Below, piece by piece: positions 42,717 to 51,753 of a stretch of DNA of 64,000 nucleotides (its first letter is position 1; the number at the start of each line of letters is the position of its first letter). The position numbers and the translations under genes were made by a program. This DNA comes from CAIWHR01 sp963734085 (GTDB lineage: Bacteria > Pseudomonadota > Gammaproteobacteria > Burkholderiales > Casimicrobiaceae), in NCBI GenBank assembly GCA_963734085.1, contig CAVTFT010000017.1, positions 62,001 to 126,000 of the forward strand, written 5' to 3'. The notes under the pieces were generated by a model that worked only from the letters and a program-made list of their open reading frames with translations, made no database searches and was not told the origin of the DNA.

Positions 42717-44105
42717 ATGAGCGATCCGCTGCCCTTCCCGCACTCTCTCGCCACACTCGACGACGACGCGTGGGAGGATCTCCTCAACTTCATCGAAGAA
42801 CGGCGCGTCATCCCCATTATCGGCCCGGAGCTCCTCAAGGTGGAGACGGAGACCGGGCCGCGCCTGCTCTACGAGTGGGTCGCCGAAAAGCTCGCCGTCA
42901 AGCTCAACGTCGATACCGCGCGGCTGCCGCACCCGTGCACGCTGAACGACGTCGTGTGCTGGTTCCTGGGCTCGCACGGCCGCCGCGAGGAGGCCTACAC
43001 GCGCGTGCGCAGCATCTTCCGCGACGCGAACTTCGCTCCGCCGCATGCGCTCCGGCAGCTTGCGCAGATCAACGATTTCGACCTTTTCGTCACGACGACC
43101 TTCGACCCGCTGCTCGAGCAGGCGATCAACGGCGAGCGCTTCGGCGGCGCGCAATCGACCGAGGTCATCGCGTATTCGCCCAACCGCGTCGCCGATCTCG
43201 CGACCGAGCGCGACCGGCTGCAGCGCCCGGTCGTCTACCACCTGCTGGGCCGCCTTTCGGCGTCGCCCACGTACGTGATGTCGGACGAGGACACGCTCGA
43301 ATTCATCTGTGCGCTGCAAAGCGAGCATCTCACGCCGGAGAAGCTCTTCCACGAGCTCGAGCACAACCATCTGCTGTTCATCGGCAGCAGCTTCACGAAC
43401 TGGCTCGCGCGACTGTTCCTGCGCATGGCCAAGCGCCACCGCCTTTCCGATCCCCGCGACGTGGGCGAGGTGCTGGCGGACAACCACTCCGAAAAAGATG
43501 GACGCCTGATGGGCTTTCTCCAGCAGGTGAGCGTGCGCACCCGCGTCTACAGCGGCGCCGAGAATTTCGTCGACGAATTGCACCGCCGCTGGACGACGCG
43601 CAACAAGTCGGCCGAGGTGATCGAGCTCGGCAAGCCGCCGCAGCGGTTTCTGCCGCCCGAGCGCGAGATGCCGGACAACGCGGTGTTCATCAGCTACGCG
43701 CGCGAGGATCTCGCCGCCGTCCAGAAGCTCAAATCGGGCCTCGACGCTGCCGGCGTGCGGACGTGGTTCGACCTCGAGCGCCTCGAGGGCGGCGACGATT
43801 ACGATCGCAAGATCCAGCGCAACGTCGCCCGCTGCTCATACTTCATTCCGATCGTCTCGGCCACGACCGAGCGGCGGCTCGAAGGCTATTTCCGGCGCGA
43901 GTGGAGCTACGCGATCGACCGCGCGCGCAACATCGCCGAGGGTGCCCTGTTCATCCTGCCGGTCGTGATCGACGACACGAGCGGCGGTGATGCGCAGGTT
44001 CCCGAACGATTCAAGGCCGTGCATTTCACGCGGCTTCCCGGTGGCGAAATCACGCCGGAATTTGCGCGCCGCATGCAGGATCTGTTCTCGACCCGCCATC
44101 CATGA
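42717..44105 (+). CDS. SIR2-like / TIR domain fusion protein
   Basis: A 462-residue cytoplasmic protein. Residues 20-290 look like a SIR2-family Rossmann domain (VIPIIGPELL at 31-40, FDLFVTTTFDPLLEQA at 121-136, VVYHLLGR, LLFIGSSFTNWLARL). In catalytic SIR2 domains the motif is TTNYD with an HG downstream. Here it is TTTFD and HLLG, so this half may bind rather than cleave NAD. Residues 322-460 are a TIR domain: VFISYARED, then TWFDLERLEGGDDYD, with Glu395 in GYFRREWSYA as the likely NADase residue. It is the first gene of the island, ahead of a membrane STAND NTPase. Function is inferred as NAD-linked signalling or immunity. Confidence 0.82.
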   Translation: MSDPLPFPHSLATLDDDAWEDLLNFIEERRVIPIIGPELLKVETETGPRLLYEWVAEKLAVKLNVDTARLPHPCTLNDVVCWFLGSHGRREEAYTRVRSIFRDANFAPPHALRQLAQINDFDLFVTTTFDPLLEQAINGERFGGAQSTEVIAYSPNRVADLATERDRLQRPVVYHLLGRLSASPTYVMSDEDTLEFICALQSEHLTPEKLFHELEHNHLLFIGSSFTNWLARLFLRMAKRHRLSDPRDVGEVLADNHSEKDGRLMGFLQQVSVRTRVYSGAENFVDELHRRWTTRNKSAEVIELGKPPQRFLPPEREMPDNAVFISYAREDLAAVQKLKSGLDAAGVRTWFDLERLEGGDDYDRKIQRNVARCSYFIPIVSATTERRLEGYFRREWSYAIDRARNIAEGALFILPVVIDDTSGGDAQVPERFKAVHFTRLPGGEITPEFARRMQDLFSTRHP

Positions 44106-44142
44106 GGCACGCCTCGTGCAGCGGGTTGCGGTTGGCTTCTTG

Positions 44143-47100
44143 ATGAGCCTCGTCGAAGCACCGTTGGCATTGGACAAGGCCGCGGCGCCCCCGGTCGATG
44201 CCCAGCACCCGTGGCTCGGTCTCGACTCGTTCACCGAGGAGACGCGCGGCTATTTCTACGGGCGCGAGGAGGAGGTCGCCGAGCTCGCGCGCCGCGTGCA
44301 GCGCAAGCTGCTGACGATCCTCTTCGGGCAATCGGGCCTCGGCAAGACATCGATTCTGCGCGCAGGCATCGTGCCGCGGCTGCGGCCCGAGGGCTACTGC
44401 CCGGTTTACGTGCGGCTCGACTATTCGCCGGAGTCACCGTCGCCGTCCGAGCAGATCAAGCAGGCGATCTTTCGCGCGACGCAAAGCTCCGGCCAGTGGA
44501 CGCAGGCCGGCGTTGCCGTCGAGGGCGAGTCGCTGTGGGAGTTCCTGCACCACCGCGGCGACATCCTGCGCGATCAAACCGGCAGGACGCTCCTGCCGCT
44601 GCTGATCTTCGACCAGTTCGAGGAAATCTTCACGCTCGCGCAAAACGACGACTTCGGCCGCAAGCGCGCGGCGCAGTTCCTCGAGGACCTCGCCGATCTC
44701 GTCGAGAACCGCGCGCCGAAGGAGCTGGAAGCCCGGATGGAGGGCGACGAGTCCATCGTCGAGCGCTTCGATTTCACCCGAAGCGACTATCGGATCATCA
44801 TCGCGCTGCGCGAGGACTATCTCGCCCATCTGGAAAGCGTGAAGGGCGTCATGCCCTCGATCACGCAGAACCGGATGCGGCTCGCGCGGATGACGGGTGC
44901 GCAGGCGCTCGATGCGGTGATGAAGCCCGGCGGCAAGCTCGTCAACGAAGAGGTGGCCGAGGCGATCGTACGGTTCGTCGGCGGCGGCTCGGAGCTGCGC
45001 AACGCCGAGGTCGAGCCATCGCTGCTGAGTCTCGTCTGTCGCGAGCTCAACAACGCTCGCGTCACGCGGGGCGACACCGAGATCTCCGCCGGCTTGCTCG
45101 CGGGGTCGCGCGACACGATCCTCTCCGAATTCTACGAGCGAGCGCTGGCCGATCAGCCCGCCGGCGTGCGCAAGTTCATCGAAGACGAGATGCTTACCGA
45201 GTCGGGCTTTCGCGAAAGCCTGGCCGAGGAGCGCGTGGTGAAGGCGTTCGCGGCAGCGGGCGCGCCGACGGGGGCATTGGCGGCGCTCGTCAACCGGCGG
45301 CTGCTGCGGATCGAAGAGAGACTCGACCTGCGCCGGGTCGAGCTTACCCACGACGTGCTTTGCAGCGTCGTCGCCGCGAGCCGCGACCTGCGCCACGAGC
45401 GCGAGGCGCGCGACGAAGCGGAGCGCAAGCTCGAGGCACAACGCGAGCGCGAGCGCGCCACGCGCGCGGCGCTGGTGCGCGCGCGCAAGATCGCGGCGGT
45501 GTGCGCGGTGCTTGCCGTGGCGGCCCTGGGCGGCGCCGTCTTCGGCTACGTGAGCATGAAGCGCGCGCAGGAAGCCGAGTTGAAAGCGCAGCAGACGCGG
45601 GCAATGGCCGAGACGGCGCGCGGCGAAGCCGAAAAACTGATCGTCTACATCCTCGACGATTTCTATCTCGAGCTCGAGCCGGTCGGCCGGCTCGACATCG
45701 TCGCTGCGCTGTCGAAGCGTGCGCTCGATTATTACGCCGCGCTTCCGCCGGAGCTTCGTACTGCCGAAACCGACCGCAACCGCGCGCTCGCGCTCGTGCG
45801 CTACGGCATGGTGCTTCGCTATCAGTCCCAGCTCGACGAAGCCGATCGGGCCCTGTCCGACGCGCTCGGCGCGCTGAACAAGCTCCATCGCGCAGGCGAC
45901 GCTTCGGAAGCGACGGCGATCGGACTGGGCGTCGGGTTGACGGCGCAGGCGCGCGTCCTCGACAGCCGGAACAAGCGTACGGAAGCACGACAGCTCGCCG
46001 AGCGGGCGGTGAGCGTTCTGCAGCCGTTGGCCACCGGTCCGAATCCGTCCGTCTCCGTACGTCGGGCCTACGGCGGCGCGCTCATCTATCTCGGTTTCGC
46101 TCAGCAGAACACCAACGACGAGGAGGCTGCGGTCAAGACACTGGAAGGGGCGCGCGAGGCCTTCCGCAGTATCGACGGCCTCAAGCTCGACGACCTTCCA
46201 TCGGCAGCGGCCTACGCCGAAGCGTCCGCGTGGGAGGTCAACGCCCTGCAAGCACTCGGCCGAGCCGAAGAGACCCGACGCGTTGGCGAGGACGCGATAC
46301 GCGTTGCCGGACAGGTGCTGGAAAAACGCCCCGGCCACATGCCCGCGCTGCGTGCCCGCGCCTTGCTCGTCGAATCGCTGGGCGGCGCGGAGATGCTCGA
46401 TCTGCACACTCGCAAGGGATTGGAGCTGGCGGAGCAGGGCCGGCGCGACTGGGAAGCATTCCTCGTGCTCGACCCCGGCAACCAGATTGCATGGAACAAC
46501 CTTGCGAGCAGCCGAATGACGGCTGCGTTCGCGCTGTTTAATTTGGGGCAGGTCCGAGAGAGCCAGGCGCAGTGGCGTGCGGCGCTCGCGGTCGAGCCGC
46601 ACGCGAAGGCCGCCGGCTTCATCTCCTCGGCGCTGGCGATGTCGGCCGGCTACCTCACGTTGCAGCAAGCCGATGCCGGCAACCGTGAAGCCGCCGCGAC
46701 GACGCTCGCGGTCAACGGAAGGCTGATCGAAATCGCCACCCGGGACCTGCCCGTCGATTCGTTTGCCCGCTCGATGCTCCCGGAATTGCTACGCTACTAC
46801 GGCTTTCCCACGACAGGTATCGGCTTCGGCGCCTATGCGCTTCCGCTCGCCGCCGGAAACTATGCCGAGGTCCTCGATACTGCGCGAGCATCGGCGCGGC
46901 GCATCGAGCAGTTGAAGCCGCCCGGGCCGCAGCAGGAGCTCGACCGGGACCGGATGCTCGACGTCGCCTACCGGACGCAAGCGTTCGCGTCGTACGAGCT
47001 GAAGGACTACGCCGCAGCGGAAGTCGAAACAAAAAAGGCGCAGGAAGCGTTGCGCAAGGTTCCAAAGCGCACATTGTTCGAGGAACGCGACGCCGCCGCG

Positions 47101-47406
47101 GAGCAGACGCTCGCGGCGATGATCACCGCGCGGCTCGGCAAGACGGACGAGGCGCAGAGGATCATCGAGCCGGTGCTGAATTTCCATCGCGCCCTCTACC
47201 AGCGAGCCGGAAACGACAGCGCCACGCAGCGTCTCGAATACGCGCAGGCGCTCTACGCTGCCGCGCTTACTGGAGCGGCGCAGAAGGCTGCGCAGCTGTC
47301 GGAGGCCGCGGCCATCATCGACGCGCTGCCCCCCGACATGCGCCGCCTGATCAGCACGACCCGATTGCGCGAGTCGATCGCCGAGGAACAGCGGGCCCGC
47401 CATTAG
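44143..47406 (+). CDS. Membrane-anchored STAND NTPase with TPR-like sensor region (nSTAND1-like)
   Basis: A 1087-residue protein. HPWLGLDSFTEETRGYFYGR leads into a STAND-type ATPase with Walker A GQSGLGKTS (62-70) and Walker B LLIFDQFEE (about 153-161). A helical and winged-helix region follows, then a charged coiled coil (about 412-448), one transmembrane helix (about 449-471, KIAAVCAVLAVAALGGAVFG), and about 600 residues of TPR-like helical repeats. The start could instead be GTG 44116, which has GAGG eight bases upstream within the preceding stop region; ATG 44143 lacks a good site. In known STAND systems such repeats sense a trigger and the NTPase oligomerises to activate a partner, here plausibly the TIR protein. 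Confidence 0.82.
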   Translation: MSLVEAPLALDKAAAPPVDAQHPWLGLDSFTEETRGYFYGREEEVAELARRVQRKLLTILFGQSGLGKTSILRAGIVPRLRPEGYCPVYVRLDYSPESPSPSEQIKQAIFRATQSSGQWTQAGVAVEGESLWEFLHHRGDILRDQTGRTLLPLLIFDQFEEIFTLAQNDDFGRKRAAQFLEDLADLVENRAPKELEARMEGDESIVERFDFTRSDYRIIIALREDYLAHLESVKGVMPSITQNRMRLARMTGAQALDAVMKPGGKLVNEEVAEAIVRFVGGGSELRNAEVEPSLLSLVCRELNNARVTRGDTEISAGLLAGSRDTILSEFYERALADQPAGVRKFIEDEMLTESGFRESLAEERVVKAFAAAGAPTGALAALVNRRLLRIEERLDLRRVELTHDVLCSVVAASRDLRHEREARDEAERKLEAQRERERATRAALVRARKIAAVCAVLAVAALGGAVFGYVSMKRAQEAELKAQQTRAMAETARGEAEKLIVYILDDFYLELEPVGRLDIVAALSKRALDYYAALPPELRTAETDRNRALALVRYGMVLRYQSQLDEADRALSDALGALNKLHRAGDASEATAIGLGVGLTAQARVLDSRNKRTEARQLAERAVSVLQPLATGPNPSVSVRRAYGGALIYLGFAQQNTNDEEAAVKTLEGAREAFRSIDGLKLDDLPSAAAYAEASAWEVNALQALGRAEETRRVGEDAIRVAGQVLEKRPGHMPALRARALLVESLGGAEMLDLHTRKGLELAEQGRRDWEAFLVLDPGNQIAWNNLASSRMTAAFALFNLGQVRESQAQWRAALAVEPHAKAAGFISSALAMSAGYLTLQQADAGNREAAATTLAVNGRLIEIATRDLPVDSFARSMLPELLRYYGFPTTGIGFGAYALPLAAGNYAEVLDTARASARRIEQLKPPGPQQELDRDRMLDVAYRTQAFASYELKDYAAAEVETKKAQEALRKVPKRTLFEERDAAAEQTLAAMITARLGKTDEAQRIIEPVLNFHRALYQRAGNDSATQRLEYAQALYAAALTGAAQKAAQLSEAAAIIDALPPDMRRLISTTRLRESIAEEQRARH

Positions 47407-47407
47407 T

Positions 47408-47480
47408 GTCGTCATTCCCGCGCACGCGGAGTCCGGTGGCTCCACTTTCGAGCGACGCTGGCTCCCGCGTCGGGGACGAC
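47408..47480. repeat. Degenerate palindromic intergenic repeat
   Basis: Between genes two and three of the island. GTCGTC at the left end mirrors GACGAC at the right, with CATTCCCGCG and CCCGCGTCGGGGA as imperfect inner arms around GGCTCCACTTTCGAG. It resembles the common CGTCATTCCCGCG intergenic palindromes of betaproteobacteria. It could attenuate transcription into the third gene. Confidence 0.5.
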
Positions 47481-47490
47481 GTGAGGGCGA

Positions 47491-49350
47491 ATGGACGAAA
47501 CTGAAGTTACCGCCGCGTACGCACGCATTCGCAATCACCTGGAGCGCGGCGCGCCGTGGGATGCGTGCGACGCGTTCCGCGAAAACGCGCCGAAATTCGA
47601 CGGCGACGCCGAGCTCATCTTCGTCGGGGCCCTCGCGTACGCGCGCGCCGGCGCGACGCACGAGGCGCAGGCGCTGCTCGACAGGGCACGGGCGACGGCG
47701 CAGGATCCCGCGCTGTTGACGGAGATCCTGAGCCTTTCCGGCCGGCTCTGGAAGGATCGCTTCGATCGGTCGGGCGGCGGTGCAGCCGCCGCGGAGCTCG
47801 CCGGCCGCGCGCGCGCCGAATACCTCGCCGCCTATGCGTTGCGGCACGATCCCTTCCCCGGCATCAACGCGGCGACGCTGTCGATGCTGCTGGGCGAGCG
47901 CGCTGCGGCGCGCGATCTGGCGCGAGCGATCCTTGCGGAACTCGCGGCGAAGCCTTCGCCATGGAGCAGCTGGGATCACGCGACAGCGGGCGAGGCGGAG
48001 CTCCTGCTCTCGCAGCTCGATCGGGCGACGGAACATTACGCGACCGCGTATGCGCAGGCTCCGGACGGCGCAGGCAGCGTCGCCTCGATGCGACGGCAGG
48101 TGAGTCTCCTCGCGCGCGCCGTCCCCGAAGCACGCGATATATTGAAAGTGCTCCCGGCCCCCGAGGTGCTCGCGTTCGCCGGGCACATGATCGACGCGCC
48201 GGATCGAGCCGAGCCACGCTTCCCTGCCGCGCTGGAACCGGCGGTGGCGGCGGCACTGCGCGAAGAGCTCGCGCGGCTGCACGCGCCGATCCTCTACACG
48301 TCGGCCGCGTGCGGCGCCGACCTGATCTGCATCGAGGAAGCGCAGGACGTCGGCGCCGAAATAAACATCGTGCTTCCGTTTGACCGGCAGGATTTTGTGC
48401 GCACCAGCGTGGCGCCGGGCGGTGAGGGCTGGGTCGCGCGGTTCGACCACGCGCTGTCCCGCGCGGCGCGCGTGATCATGGCTACAGAAGAAGCGTATCT
48501 CGACGACGACGTGTTGTACGAGCATGCGGCGAAGCTCGTCGACGGTTTTTCGATGCTGCGCGCCGCCCAGCTCCAGACCACTCCGGTGCTTCTGTGCGTG
48601 GTCGACGCTGCGGCCCCGGGCCGTGCCGGCGGCACGCTCACGTCCTTCGAGCGCTGGCAGCGGCAGGTCGGCCCGACGCGGATCATCGACTTATGCGCGT
48701 TGCGTGCTCGCGCGGAGCTCGACGGATCGACCCTCGCGACGCAAGCTCGAGCAGGCGCCACGGCTGCGCCCTTAATCTCTCGCGAGGCCGCGCTGCGCCG
48801 GGATCACGTCCACTCGCTGCGCTCGATCAAGTCGCTTCTGTTCGCCGACTTCGCCGGCTACAGCCGGCTCCACGACGCGTACGCGCCGCTCTTCCAGTCG
48901 CAGTTTCTCGAGATCGGCGCCGATGCGATCGCGGCGTCACCGATCAAGCCGCTGGAGGCGAAGACCTGGGGCGACGGGATGTATCTCGTGTTCGACTCCC
49001 AGGGCGACGCCGCCGGGTTCGCGCTGCAGCTCCTGGAAAGGATGCTCGCCGTCGACTGGACCGCCGCGAAGCTGCCCGCGTCGAGCCAGATCCGCATCGC
49101 GCTCCATGCCGGCCCCGTGTTCCGTGCGTTCGATCCGGTGATGGGCCGCGACAGCTTTTTCGGGGCCGACGTCACGCGGACCGCCCGGATCGAGCCGGTC
49201 ACGCCGCCGGGCATGGTGTACGTGAGCGAGGCGTTCGCCGCGACGCTCGCGGCCACCGGCCAGGATCGCTACGCGCTCGAGTACGTCGGCCGCCTGGCGC
49301 TCGCCAAGGGCTACGGCGAATCGCGTATCTACCGTCTCGAACGTCGCTGA
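47491..49350 (+). CDS. TPR / SLOG-like / class III cyclase protein
   Basis: A 619-residue cytoplasmic protein with three parts. Residues 1-215 are TPR-like helices (TRAFs-binding type). Residues 227-395 look like a Rossmann SLOG-type nucleotide-binding domain (LAFAGHMIDAP, then SAACGADLICIEEA, then INIVLPFDRQDF). Residues 440-619 are a class III cyclase domain with metal Asp453 in FADFAGYS, Lys491 and Asp495 in KTWGDGMYLVF and Arg566. The usual transition-state Asn is Thr562 (VTRTARIE), so activity may be altered. Third gene of the SIR2/TIR-STAND island, 84 bases after the second. A role in making or sensing a nucleotide signal is inferred. Confidence 0.8.
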   Translation: MDETEVTAAYARIRNHLERGAPWDACDAFRENAPKFDGDAELIFVGALAYARAGATHEAQALLDRARATAQDPALLTEILSLSGRLWKDRFDRSGGGAAAAELAGRARAEYLAAYALRHDPFPGINAATLSMLLGERAAARDLARAILAELAAKPSPWSSWDHATAGEAELLLSQLDRATEHYATAYAQAPDGAGSVASMRRQVSLLARAVPEARDILKVLPAPEVLAFAGHMIDAPDRAEPRFPAALEPAVAAALREELARLHAPILYTSAACGADLICIEEAQDVGAEINIVLPFDRQDFVRTSVAPGGEGWVARFDHALSRAARVIMATEEAYLDDDVLYEHAAKLVDGFSMLRAAQLQTTPVLLCVVDAAAPGRAGGTLTSFERWQRQVGPTRIIDLCALRARAELDGSTLATQARAGATAAPLISREAALRRDHVHSLRSIKSLLFADFAGYSRLHDAYAPLFQSQFLEIGADAIAASPIKPLEAKTWGDGMYLVFDSQGDAAGFALQLLERMLAVDWTAAKLPASSQIRIALHAGPVFRAFDPVMGRDSFFGADVTRTARIEPVTPPGMVYVSEAFAATLAATGQDRYALEYVGRLALAKGYGESRIYRLERR

Positions 49351-49379
49351 TGCGGTGAACCTGTGGCCAGAGGCGTGGC

Positions 49380-50456
49380 TCAGCGTCGCTCGAGCCAATA
49401 GAGCATGCCGATGGCGACGCCGATGAACGCCGCGAGCGGAAAGGTCGCGGAAAACAGCGCCGGCCAGTCATTCAGCACGCCGAGATACGAGAACAGGCGG
49501 CCGATGAGGAAGAACGCGAGCCCCAGCATCGTGCCGATGAAAATTCGCAGGCCGATGCCGCCGGTTCGGCGCTGGAAGTAGGCGAACGGCAGCGCCAGGA
49601 TCATCATGACGACGACGGCCGCCGGATAGAAAACCTTGTTCCAGAACGCGATCTCGAAGCGCGACGTCTTCTGCCCGCTCATCACCCGGATGTTGTCGTA
49701 GAGCGTATTGAGCTCGAGGCGCTCGGGTGCGACCTGGTAGACGGTGAGAAGCGACGGCTTCAGCACCGTGTCCCACGTCCACGTGTCGGCCGCGGTGAGT
49801 TTTGCCCCCGCGAAGGAAAGCTCGGTGGTCTTGACGTTCGAAAGGCGCCACTGGCCGTTGCCCATGAACGTGCCCGATTCGGCCACGCGGACAGCGGTGA
49901 GACGCAGGTCGCGATCGAATTCGTAGATTCTCACGCCGAGCAGTGTCATGTCGGCGAGCACGCTCCGGATGTTGGCGAATGCCAGGTCCTGCTTGAACCA
50001 GAATCCCGAGGTGAACTGCTGCGCGACGATGCGCGCCGCTTCGCTCTGCGCCGGTGCGCGGATCTGCTGGGCGAGCCGCTCGGCCGGCGGCGCGACGTAT
50101 TCGCCGGCGAGGAACGTGACGAGCGCCAGCGGGATGCCGATCCGCATCAGCGCCCACACTGTCTGCAGGAGCGACGCTCCCGACGCGCGCATCACCGTGT
50201 ATTCGGAATTCGCCACGAGCTGCGCCATCGCGAACAGCGTGCCGATCAGCGCGGCGACCGGAAAGAGCTCGTACATCCGCGAAGGGAGCTGCAGCGCGAC
50301 GAAGATCAGCGCGGAAGAGAGTGTGTAGCCACCGCGTCCGACGTCGCCCAGCTCGTGGATCAGGTCGAAGAACGCGAACAGCATCACCAGCGCGACGAAG
50401 ATGAACAGGATCGCCGCCAGCAGCTCGCGGCCGATGTAGCGCGTCAGCGTCTTCAC
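49380..50456 (-). CDS. lptG: LPS export permease LptG
   Basis: A 358-residue inner-membrane permease of the LptB2FG complex that extracts lipopolysaccharide. MKTLTRYIGRELL starts the first helix. Three N-terminal and three C-terminal helices flank a periplasmic beta-jellyroll domain (about 135-265). The start is GTG 50456, overlapping the TGA of the linker mini-ORF (50453-50455). A partner lptF lies upstream on the same strand. Confidence 0.93.
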   Translation of the reverse strand: MKTLTRYIGRELLAAILFIFVALVMLFAFFDLIHELGDVGRGGYTLSSALIFVALQLPSRMYELFPVAALIGTLFAMAQLVANSEYTVMRASGASLLQTVWALMRIGIPLALVTFLAGEYVAPPAERLAQQIRAPAQSEAARIVAQQFTSGFWFKQDLAFANIRSVLADMTLLGVRIYEFDRDLRLTAVRVAESGTFMGNGQWRLSNVKTTELSFAGAKLTAADTWTWDTVLKPSLLTVYQVAPERLELNTLYDNIRVMSGQKTSRFEIAFWNKVFYPAAVVVMMILALPFAYFQRRTGGIGLRIFIGTMLGLAFFLIGRLFSYLGVLNDWPALFSATFPLAAFIGVAIGMLYWLERR

Positions 50457-50560
50457 CTGTGCGCCCCCACGCTTGCGGCCTCATTGGCCAACTCGGCCGC
50501 TGCGCTGCCCCCCGAGGCAGACTGCAGTTGCGCGGTCTTGGGCGGCCCGGCAGTGCTCAT
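50453..50560 (-). repeat. Dispersed linker repeat, copy C, with a 35-codon mini-ORF
   Basis: Lies exactly between lptF and lptG. On the minus strand its ATG (50560) overlaps the lptF stop as ATGA, and its TGA overlaps the lptG GTG as GTGA. The encoded peptide begins MSTAGPPKTAQLQSASG and ends ASVGAHR, with an insertion (ELANEA) compared with other copies. There is no untranslated gap across the two junctions. Confidence 0.85.
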
Positions 50561-51654
50561 GCGGCGGCGGCGCCGTTCGCCGGGCGCCGGAAGCGGGCGA
50601 ACAGCGCCAGCTGATGGCTGAACAGGAGCGCGACGATACCGATGGCGATCACGTGCGGCAGCGCGAGCCCCTCCCAGAAGCCGAGCTTTCCCTGCGCGAT
50701 GAAGCTCTGCACGATGTTGAGGCAGTTGCTGTAGAGCATGTAGAGAAAGCCCGCCGCGAACAGGTTGAACGAGCGGCCCATCCGCGGGTTCACGTACGAC
50801 ACGGGCACTGCGAGGAGCGTCAGCACCACCGCCGAAATCGGCACCGAGATCCGCCAGAAGAGCTCGGCACGCTCGACGCGCCCGCTGGCGATGAGAAGCG
50901 TCGCGGTCGGGATCCCTTTGGTCGATGTCGGCAGGTTGCGCATCTCGGCGGGCTCGATACGGCGGCCGAGCTTCTCGAACTCGACGATGCGGTATTCGGC
51001 GGTGCCGGGCTTGCCTTCGTAGCGACGGCCGTCTTCGAGCACGATGAAGCGGTCGCCGTTCGGCGCCTCTTCGAGCTTCCCCTGGCGCGCGACCGTCGTC
51101 ACGTCCTTACCTTCGTCGACCGAGTGCAGGAAGATGTTGCGGATCGTTCCGTTCAGCGTGTTGATGCTCTCGACAAAGACGACGAGATTGGCGCGCCGGA
51201 ATTCGCGGAAGAGTCCGGGCGTGATGAGCGCGACCTCGTCGCGCGACTCGAGCTGGCGTTCGAATTCGATCCGGCGCTGCTCGGCCCATGGCGACAGGAA
51301 CAGCGACAATGCGACGATCGCGACAAAAAAGGGCGCGGCAAACCACAGGATCGGCCGCACGCACTGCGCGAGGCTCTGCCCGGAGGTAAACCAGACGACC
51401 ATCTCGCTGTCCCGGTACCATCGGGAAAGCGTCAGCAGCACCGTCAGGAAGACGGTGACCGACAGGAGGATATTGAGGTAGAACATGGCGCCGAAGCCCA
51501 GGAGGGCCAGAACGCCGTCGGGCGCAATGGCTCCGCCGGCGGCACGCGCCAGCAGCTTCAGCACCAGATTGGTGAACAGGATTCCCAGCAGGATGACGAA
51601 CAGCCCGACGGCGGTCGCCGTCATTTCCCGCACCAGGCTGCGCCGAAAAATCAT
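50557..51654 (-). CDS. lptF: LPS export permease LptF
   Basis: A 365-residue partner of LptG. MIFRRSLVREM starts the first helix; the arrangement of 3 + 3 transmembrane helices around a periplasmic domain is typical. SFNLFAAGFLYMLYSN near the end is a family feature. It diverges from pepA, as in many proteobacteria. Its stop overlaps the linker mini-ORF start. No lptC/A/B genes are in the window. Confidence 0.93.
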   Translation of the reverse strand: MIFRRSLVREMTATAVGLFVILLGILFTNLVLKLLARAAGGAIAPDGVLALLGFGAMFYLNILLSVTVFLTVLLTLSRWYRDSEMVVWFTSGQSLAQCVRPILWFAAPFFVAIVALSLFLSPWAEQRRIEFERQLESRDEVALITPGLFREFRRANLVVFVESINTLNGTIRNIFLHSVDEGKDVTTVARQGKLEEAPNGDRFIVLEDGRRYEGKPGTAEYRIVEFEKLGRRIEPAEMRNLPTSTKGIPTATLLIASGRVERAELFWRISVPISAVVLTLLAVPVSYVNPRMGRSFNLFAAGFLYMLYSNCLNIVQSFIAQGKLGFWEGLALPHVIAIGIVALLFSHQLALFARFRRPANGAAAA

Positions 51655-51669
51655 GACAGCGGGAGAATT

Positions 51670-51699
51670 TTGACTTTTTCGGCCTGTTTTGCCAATAAT
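51670..51699 (+). promoter_or_regulatory. Sigma-70 promoter of pepA
   Basis: TTGACT (51670-51675) and AATAAT (51694-51699) are 18 bases apart in the lptF/pepA divergent gap. The pepA start is about 55 bases further on. Confidence 0.65.
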
Positions 51700-51753
51700 G
51701 CCGCCGAGGCCGTGCTACGGCAAAGAAACAGAACCTGGGAGACGGGGGACGGC

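Noticed and set aside
44434..46668. 744-codon minus-strand open frame over the STAND NTPase
   Set aside because: Shadow of the plus-strand gene, which has intact Walker motifs and a transmembrane helix.
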